Below are positions 26,898 through 36,164 of a DNA stretch of 64,000 nucleotides, one piece after another; position 1 is the stretch's first letter, and each line of letters opens with the position of its first letter. A program made the translations under genes and the position numbers. Source of the stretch: Haloferax sulfurifontis ATCC BAA-897. GTDB lineage: Archaea > Halobacteriota > Halobacteria > Halobacteriales > Haloferacaceae. The notes under the pieces were generated by a model. That model did not search any database and had not been told where the DNA came from. It saw only the letters and a program-made list of their open reading frames with translations. Where the stretch lies: positions 62,001-126,000 of the forward strand of contig NZ_AOLM01000002.1 of NCBI RefSeq assembly GCF_000337835.1. Direction: 5' to 3'.

Positions 26898-28267
26898 TCA
26901 GGCGGGCGTCGGCCGCCGCCGCAACAGCGTCACGCCGAGGAGCGTCGCCGCCGTCGCGAACCCGGCGAGGACGAAAAACAGCGCCGTCGAGTCGGCGACC
27001 GTGAGGATGTAGCCGGCGATGGCACCGCCGAGCGCGCCGACGCCGAACACGCCGAGGTAGGTAAAGCCGTACGAGAGGCCCCGCAGACCGGCGGGCGTGT
27101 ACTCCGCGACGGTGGCTTGGTAGAACGGCTGAACCATGAACAGGAAGAAGCCGAGGAGCGCACAGATGGCGAGGAGCGGGCCGACGCCGAGACTCGCCAC
27201 GGGGAGAAAGGCGACGGCGATGACGGCGAGCGCGCCGAAGCCGGCGACGATGCCGCGTTCAGTCCTGATTCGGTCGGTGAGTTTGCCGCCGACGTACTGT
27301 CCGAAGACGCCGACCGTCAGGAGGCCGGCGTAGACGAACAGCTCCACGTCGAGCGTCGGCGCGCCCCCGGCCGACCCGGACGCGAGGGCGGCGGGCAGGA
27401 GTTCGGAGACCGGAATCGGCTCGATGCCGATGACGGTGCCGAGGAGGTCCGGCAGGAACGTCGTGACGCCGCGGTAGTAGAGCCCCGAGAACATCACGAG
27501 CGCGAAGACGAGCGCGAATCCGCCGGCGAAGAGGTGCTTCGACTGCGAGACGAACTCGGCGAACGAGGAGACGCCCGCGCCGGCCTTGTCGTCGCCGCCG
27601 GTGTCGCCGTCGTCGCCGGTGTCGGCCCCCTCACCGCCGTCGGCCGCGGCGACCGCGGCCTGTTCTTCGAAGTTGGCGCGGGTGGCGAGCGCGGCGGCCA
27701 CGAGCGCCGGGAGCGCGAGCACGCCGGCGACGAGGTGCCAGTCGAAAACAGCAAGAGGAGCGCGGTGACGAAGGGACCGAAGCCGATGCCGAGGTTCCCG
27801 GCGATGCCGTGGTAGGCGAAGCCGGTTCCGCGCTCCTCGACGCCGGTGCTGATGAGGCGGAGTCCGGCGGGGTGGTAGACGCTTGCCGCGGCACCCCAGA
27901 CGACGAGCGCGAGGGCGACGACGACGAGGTTCGGCGACAGCGCGAGCAGGACGAACGACCCGGCCATCCCGAGCAGACAGGCCACGATGAGGCGCTTGGA
28001 GCCGACGCGGTCGACGAGGATGCCGCCGGGGAGCGCCCCGAGTCCGAACAGCGCGAAGCCGAGGCCGGTCATCACGCCCAGCGAGGCGGTCGTGACGGGA
28101 ACCGACGCGAGACCGAGGTCGATGCTGGCGAACTCGCCGAGCCAGATGGCCACGAAGATTGGGATGGACAGTTCGTACGTGTGGACCATCCCGTGGGCGA
28201 GCATCACCAACGCGACGATGGAGCGGTCGTTGCGGTTCACGTCTCCGGCCACGGTACCGACTCCCAT
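26898..28267 (-). pseudogene. MFS transporter interrupted by a frameshift
   Basis: Two overlapping minus frames encode the two halves of one major facilitator protein. From ATG 28267 the first frame gives six-helix MFS sequence (VALVMLAHGMVHTYELSIPI, GGILVDRVGSKRLIVACLLG, AYHGIAGNLGIGFGPFVTAL) ending at ...LLLLF; the second frame then continues FDWHLVAGVLALPALVAAAL through six more helices to the stop at 26898. The switch occurs at an AAAA run (27745-27748; TTTT on the coding strand), where one missing base explains the shift. Restored, the protein would be about 456 residues. Real mutation or sequencing error cannot be told apart here. Confidence 0.8.
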
Positions 28268-28495
28268 AACGGTGTGGAGTTCCGGCAGGCGACGCGCGCG
28301 CCGAGCCGACTGTTCGAAGCCGAGGCACAACCCACAGTATCGGATTTGTGATGTTCTCTGTCGGCGGTCAACCCGACGCAGTCTGTCGATTATTCACTCA
28401 TGAGTTATGAGAACGTTATCGGAAGGTCACGAAGAGAATATCAGTCATCTATGGGAAAGAACTATACCACTTACGTCCGTAGTATGGTACATATT

Positions 28496-28744
28496 ATGAC
28501 CGGATATTACGACTACATTCTTGGACTCATCCCGCTCGCACTCCTCGGCATCACCGGCACGCTTACCGTCGCCGGGTTGCAGTTGACCACGGCAGTGCCG
28601 ATGGCCGCGGGCGTGGCCGCGCTCCTCACCGGCCACGCGCTCTTCGTGAACGGGCCCTCGTCGCCGTCCCCGTCCCGCTTCGACGAACACGCCGGTCCCA
28701 ACGCCGCTGACGCCCCTTCTCCGTCGGTCCTCGACGCCGACTAA
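28496..28744 (+). CDS. Small two-helix membrane protein (82 aa)
   Basis: From ATG 28496: MTGYYDYILGLIPLALLGIT then a second hydrophobic segment TAVPMAAGVAALLTGHALFV and a polar Ser/Pro/Asp tail. A TATA-like ACTATACC (28461-28468) lies about 30 bp before this ATG, so the longer frame from 28400 is rejected. I recall short two-helix proteins with the YYDYVLGLIP opening as common in haloarchaea; function unknown. Confidence 0.65.
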   Translation: MTGYYDYILGLIPLALLGITGTLTVAGLQLTTAVPMAAGVAALLTGHALFVNGPSSPSPSRFDEHAGPNAADAPSPSVLDAD

Positions 28745-28816
28745 TCCCCATCGCACGCCCGCCCGGCCGGTTCGCCGGCCCGCAGGGTTTTGACCGCAGG
28801 TCTCGTTTTTCCGACC

Positions 28817-29815
28817 ATGACAGCGACGTTGTTCCTCACGAGCGACGAGGTTAGCGGACTCGCGACGCCGGCCGAGTACGTCGAGGCCGTCCGCGAGGGC
28901 TACAGACAGCGCGGCGAGGGCGCGCCGGCCGAGCCGCGAACGAAGCTGTTCAACCGCGAGCCGCCGGGGATGCTCACCTCCTACGCGGCCGTGTTGCCCG
29001 AGACGGGCGCGATGGGCGGCTACATGTACTCCGCCGGCTTCGGCGCGGAGGACGCGTGGTTCATGACCCCGCTTTTCGACGCCGAGAGCGGCGAACCGCT
29101 GGCGCTCCTCGACGGCGCGAGCATGAACCCGTTCAAGACCGGGGCGGCGGGCGGCGTCGCGGTCGACGCGCTCGCCCGCGAGGACGCCTCGACGCTCGCG
29201 CTCATCGGGAGCGGCGCGCAGGCCCGCGGCCAGCTCCGTGCGGTTGCGACCGTCCGCGACCTCGACACCGTCTGGGTCTACTCGCCGACGAAGGAGAGCC
29301 GCGAGTCGTTCGCGGGCGAGATGGACCGCACGCTCGACGCCAGCGTCGCGGCCGTCGCCTCCAGCGCCGCGGCCGTCGAGGGCGCCGACATCGTCGTCAC
29401 GGCCACGACCGCCACGGACCCGGTGTTCGACGGCGACCTGCTCGAACCCGGCACGCACGTCACCGCGATGGGGCAGTACCACCCCGAAAAGCGCGAACTC
29501 GACGAGACGACCATCGAGCGCGCGACGTACGTCCCCGACCTCCGCGAGCGCGCCACGATGGACGCCGGATCGTTCCTCGCCGCCGTCGAGGCCGGCGTCG
29601 TGGACGAAGACCACATCCACGCCGAACTCGGCGAGGTCGTCGCGGGCGTCGCCGCCGGCCGCGAGGACGACGAGGAGATAACCGTCTTCGACAGCGGCGG
29701 CACGGGCATCGAGACGGTCGCGGCGGCGCACATGCTCTACGAGAAGGCGCGCGACGAGGGACTCGGGACGACCGTCGACTTCTCGCCGGCGAGCGAGTCG
29801 CTCACGGGGGAGTAG
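28817..29815 (+). CDS. Ornithine cyclodeaminase/mu-crystallin family protein
   Basis: 332 residues. The dinucleotide-binding motif LIGSGAQARGQLRAVATVRD at about residues 130-149, the substrate-site MNPFKTGAAGGVAVDALARE, and TVFDSGGTGIETVAAAHMLY near the C-terminus are typical of the OCD/alanine dehydrogenase/mu-crystallin family. Activities in this family include ornithine cyclodeaminase, L-alanine dehydrogenase and imine reductases; the sequence does not decide. ATG 28817 was chosen because the family starts with a strand like FLTSDEV directly after it. Confidence 0.88.
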   Translation: MTATLFLTSDEVSGLATPAEYVEAVREGYRQRGEGAPAEPRTKLFNREPPGMLTSYAAVLPETGAMGGYMYSAGFGAEDAWFMTPLFDAESGEPLALLDGASMNPFKTGAAGGVAVDALAREDASTLALIGSGAQARGQLRAVATVRDLDTVWVYSPTKESRESFAGEMDRTLDASVAAVASSAAAVEGADIVVTATTATDPVFDGDLLEPGTHVTAMGQYHPEKRELDETTIERATYVPDLRERATMDAGSFLAAVEAGVVDEDHIHAELGEVVAGVAAGREDDEEITVFDSGGTGIETVAAAHMLYEKARDEGLGTTVDFSPASESLTGE

Positions 29816-29917
29816 AACGGACGGAGGTGTCTCGATTGGCGAGCGACGGCTCGCCGACGCGGTCGTCACGGCTTCGCGGCCGCGGAAAAACCGCCGGTAA
29901 CCGGCGTTCGTGCTCGC

Positions 29918-30469
29918 TCAGAACGTCGTCGGCCACGGACGGGGGAACGCCTCCGGCAGTTCGGTGTTTCCGGGTGCGTCTGCGACGCGTTCCGGAACGA
30001 TTGGGCACAGGACGACGACACCGGGTTTCGATATCGTGACCAGCCCAGCGTCTGCCGCCGCCCGAACGTCTTCGACGTCGTCGAACAGCGCCTCGGGATA
30101 GTGGTCCGAGACGTGCGGCGAGGCGACGATGTCGGCCACCGTCTTCCCCGCCGCCGTGTTGACGAGGTTGACGTTCCAGTGGGGCGAGTACCCGGACTCT
30201 CCGGGGACGAACTCGACGACCTGTGCCTGTAACGTCCTGTCGCCGCCGATGAGGTAGATGTCGTTTTCTCCGCGTTCCGTCACTCCCTCCTCCACCCCGT
30301 GAGCGACGTAGTATATCTCTTCTTCTTCGTACCACCCGTTTGCGACCGAGACTCCCGCTACGGCGGTTCCAGTCGCGCCGACGCCGAGGGCGAGGCCGCC
30401 CGCGAGCAGTCCGGTCGTTCGGAGGAACCGGCGACGGGTCGGGCCGTCGCGAGTTGCTGTCTTTGTCAT
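29918..30469 (-). CDS. Tat-exported hypothetical protein (183 aa)
   Basis: From ATG 30469 the protein has a clear twin-arginine signal, TRRRFLRTTGLLAGGLALGV, with a hydrophobic core ending GTAVAGV. The mature part has aromatic/acidic strands (WYEEEEIYYVAHGVEEG, NDIYLIGGDRTLQAQVVEFV) and GYSPHWNVNLVNTA. A similar domain occurs in other haloarchaeal exported proteins, sometimes called DUF7482, though I am unsure of that label. Function unknown. The very long frame extending upstream is non-coding. Confidence 0.7.
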   Translation of the reverse strand: MTKTATRDGPTRRRFLRTTGLLAGGLALGVGATGTAVAGVSVANGWYEEEEIYYVAHGVEEGVTERGENDIYLIGGDRTLQAQVVEFVPGESGYSPHWNVNLVNTAAGKTVADIVASPHVSDHYPEALFDDVEDVRAAADAGLVTISKPGVVVLCPIVPERVADAPGNTELPEAFPRPWPTTF

Positions 30470-30636
30470 AGTCGTTGTCCTTCGAAATCGGCGAGTCGGG
30501 GGCGGTTCCACCCGGTTCGGCGATTCGACTGAACGAGGGACGAGAGAACAGATAGCGGTTTTTCGATATCTCACACCACTCCGTACCGGGTCTCTTCCAA
30601 ATCTGGTGTGAATGTCGCCCCACTGCCGATATCGCG

Positions 30637-31074
30637 TCACAGCGTCGCTCGCGCGACCCGCTCGGTCCCGACGAGGACGACCGGGACGAACGCCAGCGCC
30701 CCGACGCCGACGACCGCCGGGACGACGACGCCCGGCCAGAACGTCCCCAGTTCGGTCTGCGCGAACGCGCCGAGCAGGGCCGTCCCGCCGACGACGAGGC
30801 TGTAGTAGGCCGACCGAATCGGGAGCGTCGGCAGGTGGCCGGGCCGCGGCCACGACCCCGTTCGGACGTAGCCGCCGCGGAACGTGCCGACGGCGACGGC
30901 GCTCGCCGCGAGCGCGGTGAGACCGGACAGCGACACCGCGGCTCTCGGGGTCGCGAAAAGCAGGAGCCAGAGCGTCGGAATCGCCAGTACCGACACCTCC
31001 CACGCGGCGAAAAACACCTGGTCGAGCCAGCGGTCGACCCGCCTCGTCGCCTCCGAGAGCCCCCTCCGCATCAC
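30637..31074 (-). CDS. Small polytopic membrane protein (145 aa)
   Basis: Four hydrophobic stretches: VSVLAIPTLWLLLFATPRAA, LSGLTALAASAVAVGTFRGG, IRSAYYSLVVGGTALLGAFA and GVVVPAVVGVGALAFVPVVL. No family recognised. It lies 47 bp downstream of pelA on the same strand, so it may be the last gene of that transcript. Two adjacent ATGs (31074 and 31071) are possible. Confidence 0.6.
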   Translation of the reverse strand: MMRRGLSEATRRVDRWLDQVFFAAWEVSVLAIPTLWLLLFATPRAAVSLSGLTALAASAVAVGTFRGGYVRTGSWPRPGHLPTLPIRSAYYSLVVGGTALLGAFAQTELGTFWPGVVVPAVVGVGALAFVPVVLVGTERVARATL

Positions 31075-31121
31075 GACTAAAGTGGGTTTCGGGCGGCTAA
31101 ACGGTTTCTCCGGCGGCGCGG

Positions 31122-32192
31122 CTACTGCAGGCGGTACCGGAGGACCGCGGCGATGCCGCCGAGGTTCTTCAACTGCTCGCCGGGCTGGAACTCCGCGGAG
31201 AACACGGTGACCTCGCCGCCCTTCTGTTCGACCGAGTCGATGATGTCGTTCACGTCCACGTCCCAGTCGCCGTCGCCCTGTCGCTCCGCGCGGAGCCGCG
31301 AGTCGAGGAGAAGCAGGTGTTCGACCGCGCCGAAGTCCGCGGCCTCCGCGACCTGTTCGACGCCGTAGGCCGCCTTCGCGCCCGTCGAGATGTTCTCCAT
31401 CAGTTCGTCGATGAGGTTGGCCTCCTCGGCGATACGGGTCTGTTTCTGCACGTCGTCGACCGCGCCGCGCTTCAGCACCTCGTGGACGCCACGGTCGCCG
31501 ACGCCGGCGGTGTCGACGGTCGTGACGATGGTTTCTGCGACCGCGGGGAAGTTGTCCTCGAAGTAGTCCATCGCGTCGTTCTTCGTGAAGCCCGGCCCGG
31601 CGAGGATGATGGCGTCCACGTCGAGATGCGACAGCGCGGAGCCGAGCTCGTCGAACAGTTCCGAGCGCGGGCGGGCGTACTCGCCTTTCCCCGTCGGCTT
31701 CGTGAGCGAGGCGTACTCGTCGGTGCCGTACTGGGCGACGGTGTGGATGTAGGCCGCGCCCTCCTCGACGGTCGCGATGGCCACGTCGGGGTTTTCTGCG
31801 GCCTGTTCGGCCGTCTCGATGCGGTCTATCTGGTCGGCCTTGAAGTGCTTCTCGATGGTTATCTCGGCGCGCTCCTCGACGTTGAGCGTGTGGTGGTGGC
31901 CGAGTTGGTCCTCGCGGGAACAGGAGACGATGACGCCGCCGACGCGGAGGCGGTTGGCGAACCGCGCGAACTCCACGTCGTCGACCTCGATGGTGACGTT
32001 GAGGTGCTCGCGCTCGCCGCCGGTGTCCCGCATCTGCTCGTCGTCGCGCTGGATGCGGCGGGTGGTGTCGCCGGAGACGAGGTCACCCGGTTCGAGGACG
32101 TACGAGAGGTGCCAGAGGTCGTCGACGTTCTCGGGGACGAGCGTGATTCGCTCGCGCCCCTCCTCGCCGCGACCGCGGCTCGAAATGCGCAT
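31122..32192 (-). CDS. pelA: Pelota (mRNA surveillance / ribosome rescue factor)
   Basis: 356 residues, the expected size of archaeal pelota. N-terminal eRF1-like domain with [20 protein letters not shown] and [16 protein letters not shown]; central domain [21 protein letters not shown]-terminal domain [20 protein letters not shown] and [13 protein letters not shown]. Works with aEF1A/ABCE1 to dissociate ribosomes stalled on truncated or damaged mRNA. It shares a minus-strand block with RqcH, the nascent-chain tailing factor. Confidence 0.95.
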   Translation of the reverse strand: MRISSRGRGEEGRERITLVPENVDDLWHLSYVLEPGDLVSGDTTRRIQRDDEQMRDTGGEREHLNVTIEVDDVEFARFANRLRVGGVIVSCSREDQLGHHHTLNVEERAEITIEKHFKADQIDRIETAEQAAENPDVAIATVEEGAAYIHTVAQYGTDEYASLTKPTGKGEYARPRSELFDELGSALSHLDVDAIILAGPGFTKNDAMDYFEDNFPAVAETIVTTVDTAGVGDRGVHEVLKRGAVDDVQKQTRIAEEANLIDELMENISTGAKAAYGVEQVAEAADFGAVEHLLLLDSRLRAERQGDGDWDVDVNDIIDSVEQKGGEVTVFSAEFQPGEQLKNLGGIAAVLRYRLQ

Positions 32193-32299
32193 ACACGTCC
32201 GGTCGTCGGGGAACGGAAAAGAGTCCTGCTATCGCGGTCACCCGGCGGCGGTCGGCGTCGACGGTGGCAACGCGGCCGTCGCCCGGCGTCTCGCTTCGC

Positions 32300-32995
32300 T
32301 CACCACCCGGTCGACTGCCGGCCCTTGCCGGTGGCGTCGGCGAAGCCGCGGGCCCACAGGTAGTACGTCATCACCTGCACGTAGAACAGGACGAAGAAAC
32401 CGACGACGATGGCCGAGAGAAGACCGCCGATGAAGCCGAGCACGACCGCGACGACGAGCGCGAGCAACCACGCGACGGCGTACTCGCCGGTGAGCGCGCC
32501 CGAGACGATGGTGCGCACGTCGAAGCCGGCGCTAAGGGTCCCCTCGATGGCGAAGTTCGCCCCGGCGGCCGGAACGAGGTAGGCCGCGAGAAGACCGAGC
32601 GCGAACACGAGGAGGCCGAGCACGAGCGAGACGATACCGAGCCCGAGACCGCCCGCGGACGAAGCCGCCGCGCTCCCCGTCGCCGCCTCGGAGACGGTGA
32701 ACGTGCCGATACCGATGACGACAGAGAGGAGTATCGCCGGGACGATGGCCACTAACGCCCAGACGAACGTCACCACGAACAGTTTCAGGCCGTCGACGAA
32801 CAGCCCGCCCCAGTCGGTGAACGAGGGAGCGGCCTGCTCGCCGTTCGCGGCCGCCCGCATCGCCCTGACGAAGTAGCCCTGCAGGATAATCCCCGGGAGT
32901 ATCAGCACGGAGAGCAACGAGAGAACCCCGCCGATAATCGTCGTTGCGAACCAGTCGTCGCTTCGCTTGAGAAACCACAGCGCGTCGGAGAGCAT
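32300..32995 (-). CDS. DUF4013 membrane protein, copy B
   Basis: 231 residues opening MLSDALWFLKRSDDWFATTI with membrane segments IGGVLSLLSVLILPGIILQG, FVWALVAIVPAILLSVVIGI and others (about 5-6). The pattern 'short amphipathic start, then GGVL-LL, then FTDWGGLFVDGLKLF' defines DUF4013. It is a clear tandem paralogue of the gene immediately upstream (33060-33767), 64 bp away. Function of the family is unknown. It lies between that paralogue and pelA. Confidence 0.8.
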   Translation of the reverse strand: MLSDALWFLKRSDDWFATTIIGGVLSLLSVLILPGIILQGYFVRAMRAAANGEQAAPSFTDWGGLFVDGLKLFVVTFVWALVAIVPAILLSVVIGIGTFTVSEAATGSAAASSAGGLGLGIVSLVLGLLVFALGLLAAYLVPAAGANFAIEGTLSAGFDVRTIVSGALTGEYAVAWLLALVVAVVLGFIGGLLSAIVVGFFVLFYVQVMTYYLWARGFADATGKGRQSTGW

Positions 32996-33059
32996 GCCGT
33001 GGTGTCGCGTCGCTATCGGCTTAGATATTCCGTCGAAAAGTCGAGTTCTCGCTGACAGT

Positions 33060-33767
33060 TCAGACGGCGGGCTGTTCGCCCGGCGTCTCGCCTTCGTCCA
33101 TCATCTCGACCTCGTGGAGTTCGCCCCACGTCTTGCCGATGATGTAGTAGGCGGCGACGGCCGCGTAGAACGTCACGAACGCCCCGACGACGAAGCCGAG
33201 AAGCGGGATGACGTTCAGGACGCCGACCACGATGGACGACGCGAACAGCACCGCGAAGGACATGAGCCACGCGGTGGCGTACTTGCCCGAGGTCAGGATG
33301 GGCCGGAGCGTGCCGAAGTCGAACGCCGAGCCCATGCGGTCGGTCTCGGCGTAGTTCGACAGCGCCGCCGGAATGAGGTACGCGGCGAACAGGCCGAGGA
33401 CGAACGCGAGCAGGAGGCCCACGAGCGCCACGATGCCGCCGACCGCGCCCGCGGCGTCGGAGCCGCCGGCCGCCGCGCCGACGATGCCGGCGAAGCCGAA
33501 CACGCCCGCGATGATGGCCGGGACGAGCGCGTAGACGAACGCGATGGCGAAGCCTTTCACGCCGTCTATCGCCATGTCGCCCCAGTCGTCGAACACCGGC
33601 GGTTGCTCGTCGCCCTTCATCGTCGCGCGGACGACCCGAAGGAGATAGCCGATGACGAGGAACGTCGGGACGATGAGGATGCTCAGCAGGCCGAGGACGC
33701 CGCCGATGAGGACCGTCTTTACCCAGTCCTCGCCGTTTCGAAGGTAATTGAGTGATTCTGAAATCAT
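33060..33767 (-). CDS. DUF4013 membrane protein, copy A
   Basis: 235 residues opening MISESLNYLRNGEDWVKTVL with IGGVLGLLSILIVPTFLVIG, the motif FDDWGDMAIDGVKGFAIAFV and several further helices. Aligns by eye along its length with the next gene downstream, indicating tandem duplication. Its transcript probably starts near 33840 from a TATA element GATTATATACT (minus strand, about 33861-33871), leaving a leader of some 70 nt that contains a perfect palindrome (33799-33812). Confidence 0.8.
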   Translation of the reverse strand: MISESLNYLRNGEDWVKTVLIGGVLGLLSILIVPTFLVIGYLLRVVRATMKGDEQPPVFDDWGDMAIDGVKGFAIAFVYALVPAIIAGVFGFAGIVGAAAGGSDAAGAVGGIVALVGLLLAFVLGLFAAYLIPAALSNYAETDRMGSAFDFGTLRPILTSGKYATAWLMSFAVLFASSIVVGVLNVIPLLGFVVGAFVTFYAAVAAYYIIGKTWGELHEVEMMDEGETPGEQPAV

Positions 33768-33798
33768 GATGTTTCACCGAGCGCCACCACCCACCCAC

Positions 33799-33812
33799 CG
33801 GCCGTTCGGCCG
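33799..33812. repeat. Palindrome CGGCCG-TT-CGGCCG in the DUF4013 copy A leader
   Basis: A 6-bp perfect inverted repeat with a 2-base spacer, 32-45 bp upstream of the ATG at 33767 and downstream of the likely TATA element. As RNA the 2-nt loop is tight, so the real hairpin would lose a closing pair; as DNA it could be a dimeric protein site. Such a leader structure is unusual beside the many leaderless genes here. Confidence 0.35.
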
Positions 33813-33947
33813 CGTGAGAACCGCGGGTTGACACGCACGCTCGATTCAACATTACGACGAGAAAGTATATAATCTTGTACCCGACGCGCCCGAATAATTG
33901 AATATTAAGCTTTCTAACGCCAGACTACCGGACGACGACGGCGATGC

Positions 33948-36056
33948 TCACTCGTCGACGATATCGCTCCCGCCCGGCGGGAGGAACTCCTGAATCTGGT
34001 CGGGTGATGCGATTTTTCTGACGAACGACTTGTCGGCGAACCGCTCGCGGAGCCGGCGGTAGCACAGCTTCGCGGCGTCGTTCTGGGCGTACTGCCCCGG
34101 CGTGAGCGTCAGCGTCGTCTCCGCGCGCGCCTCGATTGCCGACGGCGGGCCGCCGATGACGCGCGTCTCGTCTTCGCACTGGATGCCGACCGCGACCTTC
34201 GCGGGCACGTCCTCGAAGTACTCGCGGTCGCCGCGGATGACGAAGCTCCCCTTTTCGATGTACTCGCCGGATTCGGGCGTCTTCGACACCTGCGAGGGTT
34301 CGACCATGTAGGCGTCGTCGGCGAAGCGGCCCTCCTTCCAGATGGAGGAGTACGAGACGGCGAACTGCGCGGCCTCCCGGAGTGTCTCCTCGGAGAAGTC
34401 GACCGCCTGCGCGGGCTCGCTCGGCCCCGTCGCCTTCAGGAGCGTGACCGGCCCCCCGTGGGCCTGCGTGTGGAAAAAGCGGTCGTGCTTGCTCATGTAC
34501 TTCTTCACCAACTCCTCGTTTTGGTCGGCGTTGCGGCCGCCGACGACGAGGTAGCCGGTGGAGGTGTGGAACCAGCGGAACCGCTCGAACCAGTGTTCCG
34601 TGGACTTGACGGGCACCGAATCGAGCGCCAGCCAGTCGGTCTCCTCCGGCTCTTCGTCCTCGTCGTCTTCGTCCTCGTCGTCGTCGTCGGCCTCCCACTC
34701 GTCGCGGCGCTTCTTCACGGCCGCCAACTCCTCGCGGGTGTCCTCGATGGCCGCCAGCGCGCCCTCCTTTTTCTCCTCGATGCGCTTTGCCTCGGTGTAG
34801 AGGCGGTCGGCGTTCTTCTCGACGCCCATCGACACCTCGAGGGTGACCGTCGCGTCGTCGAGGTCGACGGTGACCGTGCCGTTCGCGCCGTCGACGTTCG
34901 TGACGGCCTCGGCCTCGGGGATGCCCTGTTCGGCACCCTCCGCGAGCGTCTCGCCGATGTCGTCCCACGGGACGCCCTCCTCACGCGCGCCGCGGACGGT
35001 CGACAGCACGTCGTCGACGAGGTCGTAGTTGGCGTACAGCAGTTCGGCGCGCTCGCGCTCGTCTTGGGCCTGCTTCTCGAAGCCCTCGATTGCGCCCTCC
35101 TGCTGGTCGATGATGCGCTGTTGCTTGGCGATTTGCTCCTCGAAGTTCGGGCGGTCCGAGGTCGCCTCCTGCTCGTCGGCGGTCAGGTCGAGCCGGAAGA
35201 AGTACTCGTCGAGCGCGTCGTTGAACGTGTCGTAGGCCTCCTCGTCGAGCCCGGCGTTCTGGTGTTCGCGCAGGGGGAAGGGCGTCACGTCCACGACTTC
35301 GCCGTCGTCGTCGAGGTAGAGCCGCGGGTCGAACTCCCCGGAGCGCACTTGCTCGCGGAGGTCGACGATGGCGTCGTAGATGGCGTCGTAGTCGTCGTCG
35401 GTGGCGTCGGCGATGTCGAGGGTCTTCTCCACGCCGGCGCGGGTACACAGCTCTTCGGCGTAGAGGCCGCCGAGGTTCAACTGCGTGGCGAGCGTCCGAA
35501 CCACGTCGGTGTCGGACTGCTCCATGTTCCGGCCGAGGGCGTCGCGGCTGACGGTGAGGGGGTCGAGCCGCGAGGCGGGGTACTCGTACTGCGACCCCGG
35601 CGCGACCGTCCGCGACTTGAGTCGCACCGTCTCCAGACTGCGGACGACTTCGCCCGTCTCGTCGAGCACGGCGATGTTGCCCTGCCCGAACAGTTCGACG
35701 ACGATTTTCGTGTTCTCGTCGCCCCGCTCGAACGTGAACGTGAGGATGCGGTCGAACTCGTACTGCTCGACGCCCGCGAAGTCGGCCCCGTTGAGCCGGT
35801 TTCTGAGCATCATCGCGAAGTTCGGCGGCCGACCGGGGGCGTCCGGCACGTGCTCCTGTGCGGCGAGATGCGCGCGCTTTATCTCGCCCACTTCGAGGAG
35901 GAGTTCGAGCCGACCGCGGTCGAAGTCCCGCATCTTGAGGCGAAGCAGGTCGTCGCCGTAGAGGTACGCCTTGTCGACCTTCGCGCCCTCGTACCGGTTC
36001 AACTCGGTGACGAGGGCCGCGAGGTCGACGCTCGTGAGTTCCCGCTTCGGGTCCAT
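33948..36056 (-). CDS. rqcH: RqcH/NEMF family ribosome quality-control protein
   Basis: 702 residues. NFACT-N domain begins KRELTSVDLAALVTELNRYE; the AHLAAQEHVPDAPGRPPNFA segment with MMLRNRLNG is the conserved FbpA/NFACT core; a coiled coil (FEEQIAKQQRIIDQQEGAIE) lies near residues 290-330; the NFACT-R domain contains WFHTSTGYLVVGGRNADQNE and FFHTQAHGGPVTLLKATG. An acidic run (about 15 of 19 residues Asp/Glu, near residues 470-490) separates coiled coil and NFACT-R. Binds 60S/50S-nascent-chain complexes and recruits tRNA-Ala for C-terminal tailing in known members. ATG 36056 chosen; a much longer frame upstream is artefactual. Confidence 0.93.
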   Translation of the reverse strand: MDPKRELTSVDLAALVTELNRYEGAKVDKAYLYGDDLLRLKMRDFDRGRLELLLEVGEIKRAHLAAQEHVPDAPGRPPNFAMMLRNRLNGADFAGVEQYEFDRILTFTFERGDENTKIVVELFGQGNIAVLDETGEVVRSLETVRLKSRTVAPGSQYEYPASRLDPLTVSRDALGRNMEQSDTDVVRTLATQLNLGGLYAEELCTRAGVEKTLDIADATDDDYDAIYDAIVDLREQVRSGEFDPRLYLDDDGEVVDVTPFPLREHQNAGLDEEAYDTFNDALDEYFFRLDLTADEQEATSDRPNFEEQIAKQQRIIDQQEGAIEGFEKQAQDERERAELLYANYDLVDDVLSTVRGAREEGVPWDDIGETLAEGAEQGIPEAEAVTNVDGANGTVTVDLDDATVTLEVSMGVEKNADRLYTEAKRIEEKKEGALAAIEDTREELAAVKKRRDEWEADDDDEDEDDEDEEPEETDWLALDSVPVKSTEHWFERFRWFHTSTGYLVVGGRNADQNEELVKKYMSKHDRFFHTQAHGGPVTLLKATGPSEPAQAVDFSEETLREAAQFAVSYSSIWKEGRFADDAYMVEPSQVSKTPESGEYIEKGSFVIRGDREYFEDVPAKVAVGIQCEDETRVIGGPPSAIEARAETTLTLTPGQYAQNDAAKLCYRRLRERFADKSFVRKIASPDQIQEFLPPGGSDIVDE

Positions 36057-36164
36057 GGACTCGCTTTTTGTCGGCGAACGAAAAGGGGTGTCGTTTCCGC
36101 GGATGCGACGCCCGTCCGAATCGGGGAGAAGACACTTGTCAATCAGTCCGAATGTGTTCTGTGA

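Noticed and set aside
23297..27004. A plus-strand ORF of 1235 codons
   Set aside because: Antisense to the Tat protein, FEN1 and the acetyltransferase and out of frame with the methyltransferase and DUF3054 genes; chance frame of high-GC DNA.
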